Assembly (NCBI GenBank): GCA_016763665.1
Contig: JAESTI010000435.1
Location: 1-7,971 of the forward strand
DNA from: Bacteroidia bacterium
Lineage (GTDB): Bacteria > Bacteroidota > Bacteroidia > Flavobacteriales > NORP286
Direction: 5' to 3'
Length of the DNA stretch: 7,971 nucleotides
Part shown: piece after piece, positions 5,934 to 7,971 of the stretch
Layout of the letters: each line of letters begins with the position of its first letter
Position numbering within the stretch: the first letter of the stretch is position 1
Position numbers and translations under genes: made by a program
The notes under the pieces: model-generated
Seen by the model: only the letters and a program-made list of their open reading frames with translations
Told to the model about the DNA's origin: nothing
Databases searched by the model: none

Positions 5934-7971
5934 ATGCAAATAGAGGAATTAATAAAGAACTTAAGATCTGAATCTGTACACACTTGGTTTGATTTGGGCT
6001 TGTTTATTGACAGGGTCAAAGAAAACCGAAAAGTGCCGGGCGTTGAGTTTAAGGGTTCATTCAGACAGTTCAAAAATGAATTGGGTAAAGGAGGAATTGC
6101 TTTTATTCCCTTTCATTATGCAGTAGATGGCGTAACTGTAGAGATCGATAAGTATGCTAAATCTTTCAGAAGTATATTTAAAGGAATTACGATACACTAC
6201 ATTGCTGGGGAGATAATGCCGGAAGCAAACAGGTTTATACATCCTTCCGTAAAACAATTCGAGCTAAAAGAAATTGACGGGTTTGATAATTGGGATCTTT
6301 ATAAAGATTTCTTCTTCACTAAACTACAGCGTGGCAGTGATACCTACAACGAATTAATAACTAAATTTTGGAAACAGACGCTGGATATCACTGAAAAACT
6401 GGGTTCTTATATTGAAAGAAATAATATAAAACTTCTATACTTGGTCAATATCAATTCTAATCCCGGGAATGTTTGTCTCGCGCTATCTACTGTTTTAGTG
6501 TCAGAATATCTTGGGATTCCCGTCATTAATAACTGTCATGACTATTATTGGGAAGGAGGGAATCGTAAAATTGATATTAAAACCAAAGGTCTAAAACCCG
6601 GGCCGAGAGATTTCTTTTTCAGGAACTCACATTTAGGAGAGTTTTTTTCTCAGATCGAGGTACTGTATCCATGGCAATCTCGAACTTGGATGACAGTAAA
6701 TATCAATAAAAATCAAACTGATCATGTTATCTCAAAATTCGGTCAAAATCCTGCTAATGTTTGTGAAATTGGTACAGCAGTGGATACAAATGAATACCGG
6801 GTGAGAACAAAAAGGAACAAGATCAATGCCTTTATCCAGGTGGCTGGAATGTTAAGCAATTACAAGAAAAAGTTGAGGGTAAATACGGTAAGCGATATCC
6901 TAAGTAAAAAGAAATTTGATTATCACGATCCAAAACCAATTCTTGTAGGCTATAAAAGGCGTTCTACTTTCGATTTTATTAATAATAACATTGTCTTTTT
7001 ACAACCAACACGCTTGATGCCAAGGAAAAGGATAGAGGTTGCATACAACCTGGTGGAAAGACTTGCAGAACACGAAGAATTCTTAATTAAATTAAGAAAC
7101 AACCCAGATCTTTCAATTACTATTCTAATAACCGGACCGATTCCCCTTGGGCAGTACGATTACTTTACAAAATTGTTGAAAGAATTTCAAGAGTGTTTAA
7201 GATTATTGAAACCATGGCTGAGAGAACGTGTATTCCTTGGCTTCCTTTTTAGTGAATTTGACAAAAAGCGATTTACCAATAAGTGTACTCATCCAATAGA
7301 TATCCCTGAGCTTTACAACATCGCTTCCTTGATATTACTACCCAGCGAAACTGAGGGGCGAGGATTACCTATTATTGAAGCTACAGCTTGCGGTATTCCG
7401 ATCTTCTGCAGAAGATACTACCCTGAAAATGTATATGCCGAGGTGATAGGCGAACATCTGAGCGAAAAAGAGCGCCTTAAAGTATTGGAGTATGATGGAA
7501 GAAAGATCAGAGATAAGCTAGTGGATGATATCTTTCAGCGTGTATTTTTTCCGCATGAGTTTATGGAAGAAGTAGAACATAATCACAAAGTAGTTTATAA
7601 GAGATACAGTCTGGATTCCTTAAAGATCAACATTGAGAAAATATTGCAGCAATTGTATTGGCAAATGAAGAGTAACGAAATGAGTAGCAAATTTACTGCG
7701 AACCAAACCAAGGAGTACTCAAAAATTGCTAATTTCTCCAATAAAGATCTTGAATACATTATTAATTCCAACAAAAGACAATACCTGCCCGGATCTGGTC
7801 AACTATATTTTATGCTCTTGTTAAAGTCATTGATTGATCCGAGTTTTTTCAGAGTAGAGGAGCAATTGATACGCGGACTAATTATGCAATTTGCCAGAAA
7901 ACTGGTTGATACAGCATTGAATACTATGGAAATAGCACCTGAAAAACTGGTATATTTTTTCAATTGTGTTG
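5934..7971 (+). CDS. Large GT4-type glycosyltransferase, related to the upstream one (C-terminus beyond window)
   Basis: This frame is open from ATG 5934 to the window end (679 codons), so the protein is longer than seen. It has the GT-B marks of its upstream neighbour: VDGV-x-VE in AVDGVTVEIDKY (63-74), HDYYWEGGNR (202-211), donor-site Arg360 and a basic cluster (TRLMPRKR, 359-366), and the E-x7-E motif Glu474/Glu482 in SETEGRGLPIIEA (471-483). It differs in three ways. About 50 extra residues precede the VDGV loop. The linker between the two domains is about 45 residues longer (about 290-350). A helical extension begins after the usual GT-B end (about 560 onward) and continues past the window. 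The enzyme is probably cytoplasmic, with no signal peptide or membrane helix. It starts 4 bases after the upstream stop. Donor, acceptor and the role of the extension are unknown; it probably acts before or after its neighbour on the same product. Confidence 0.88.
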   Translation, partial: MQIEELIKNLRSESVHTWFDLGLFIDRVKENRKVPGVEFKGSFRQFKNELGKGGIAFIPFHYAVDGVTVEIDKYAKSFRSIFKGITIHYIAGEIMPEANRFIHPSVKQFELKEIDGFDNWDLYKDFFFTKLQRGSDTYNELITKFWKQTLDITEKLGSYIERNNIKLLYLVNINSNPGNVCLALSTVLVSEYLGIPVINNCHDYYWEGGNRKIDIKTKGLKPGPRDFFFRNSHLGEFFSQIEVLYPWQSRTWMTVNINKNQTDHVISKFGQNPANVCEIGTAVDTNEYRVRTKRNKINAFIQVAGMLSNYKKKLRVNTVSDILSKKKFDYHDPKPILVGYKRRSTFDFINNNIVFLQPTRLMPRKRIEVAYNLVERLAEHEEFLIKLRNNPDLSITILITGPIPLGQYDYFTKLLKEFQECLRLLKPWLRERVFLGFLFSEFDKKRFTNKCTHPIDIPELYNIASLILLPSETEGRGLPIIEATACGIPIFCRRYYPENVYAEVIGEHLSEKERLKVLEYDGRKIRDKLVDDIFQRVFFPHEFMEEVEHNHKVVYKRYSLDSLKINIEKILQQLYWQMKSNEMSSKFTANQTKEYSKIANFSNKDLEYIINSNKRQYLPGSGQLYFMLLLKSLIDPSFFRVEEQLIRGLIMQFARKLVDTALNTMEIAPEKLVYFFNCV

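Noticed and set aside
6057..6257. A 66-residue open frame on the minus strand
   Set aside because: It lies wholly inside the large glycosyltransferase frame, has no family resemblance, and the plus-strand frame is supported by clear motifs on both sides.

Overview
The window looks like chromosomal DNA of a Bacteroidota bacterium, probably a Cytophagia- or Flavobacteriia-like marine or soil lineage. The grounds are an AT-rich base composition, almost no Shine-Dalgarno sequences before the starts, one good match to the Bacteroidota -7 promoter element TAnnTTTG at 3141, and a minus-strand gene of a type I remember as confined to this phylum. The exact lineage cannot be read from the sequence.

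Left part (1-2211): the end of one family-5 (oligopeptide/dipeptide-type) ABC-transporter substrate-binding protein is followed 32 bases later by a complete paralogue, a 588-residue lipoprotein. The two share about 60% identity over their last ~119 residues (hand count), so they are a tandem duplication. No permease or ATPase gene is visible inside the window. A convergent minus-strand gene (2220-2936) encodes a conserved Bacteroidota protein of unknown function.

Middle (3141-4468): a promoter-like element precedes a small two-gene unit. The first gene encodes a short exported or membrane protein of unknown function. Three bases after its stop comes a Wzz-like polysaccharide co-polymerase with two flanking membrane helices and no kinase domain. 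This suggests control of the chain length of a surface polysaccharide.

Right part (4625-7971): two glycosyltransferases of the GT4/GT-B type lie four bases apart. The first is complete (434 residues). The second runs off the window after at least 679 residues and has no stop codon in the window. Both carry a VDGV-x-x-E motif near the N-terminus, an HD-[F/Y]-x-W-E-x-G-x-R motif in the middle and an E-x7-E donor-site motif, so they are diverged relatives that probably act in one pathway. The first resembles mannosylglucosylglycerate-synthase-like enzymes. The pathway could make a glycosylglycerate-type solute or glycoside, or could contribute to the polysaccharide implied by the Wzz-like gene. 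The sequence does not decide between these.

No tRNA, rRNA, CRISPR array, insertion sequence or convincing intrinsic terminator was seen. No gene-free stretch exceeds 300 bases; the longest are 2937-3169 and 4469-4624.
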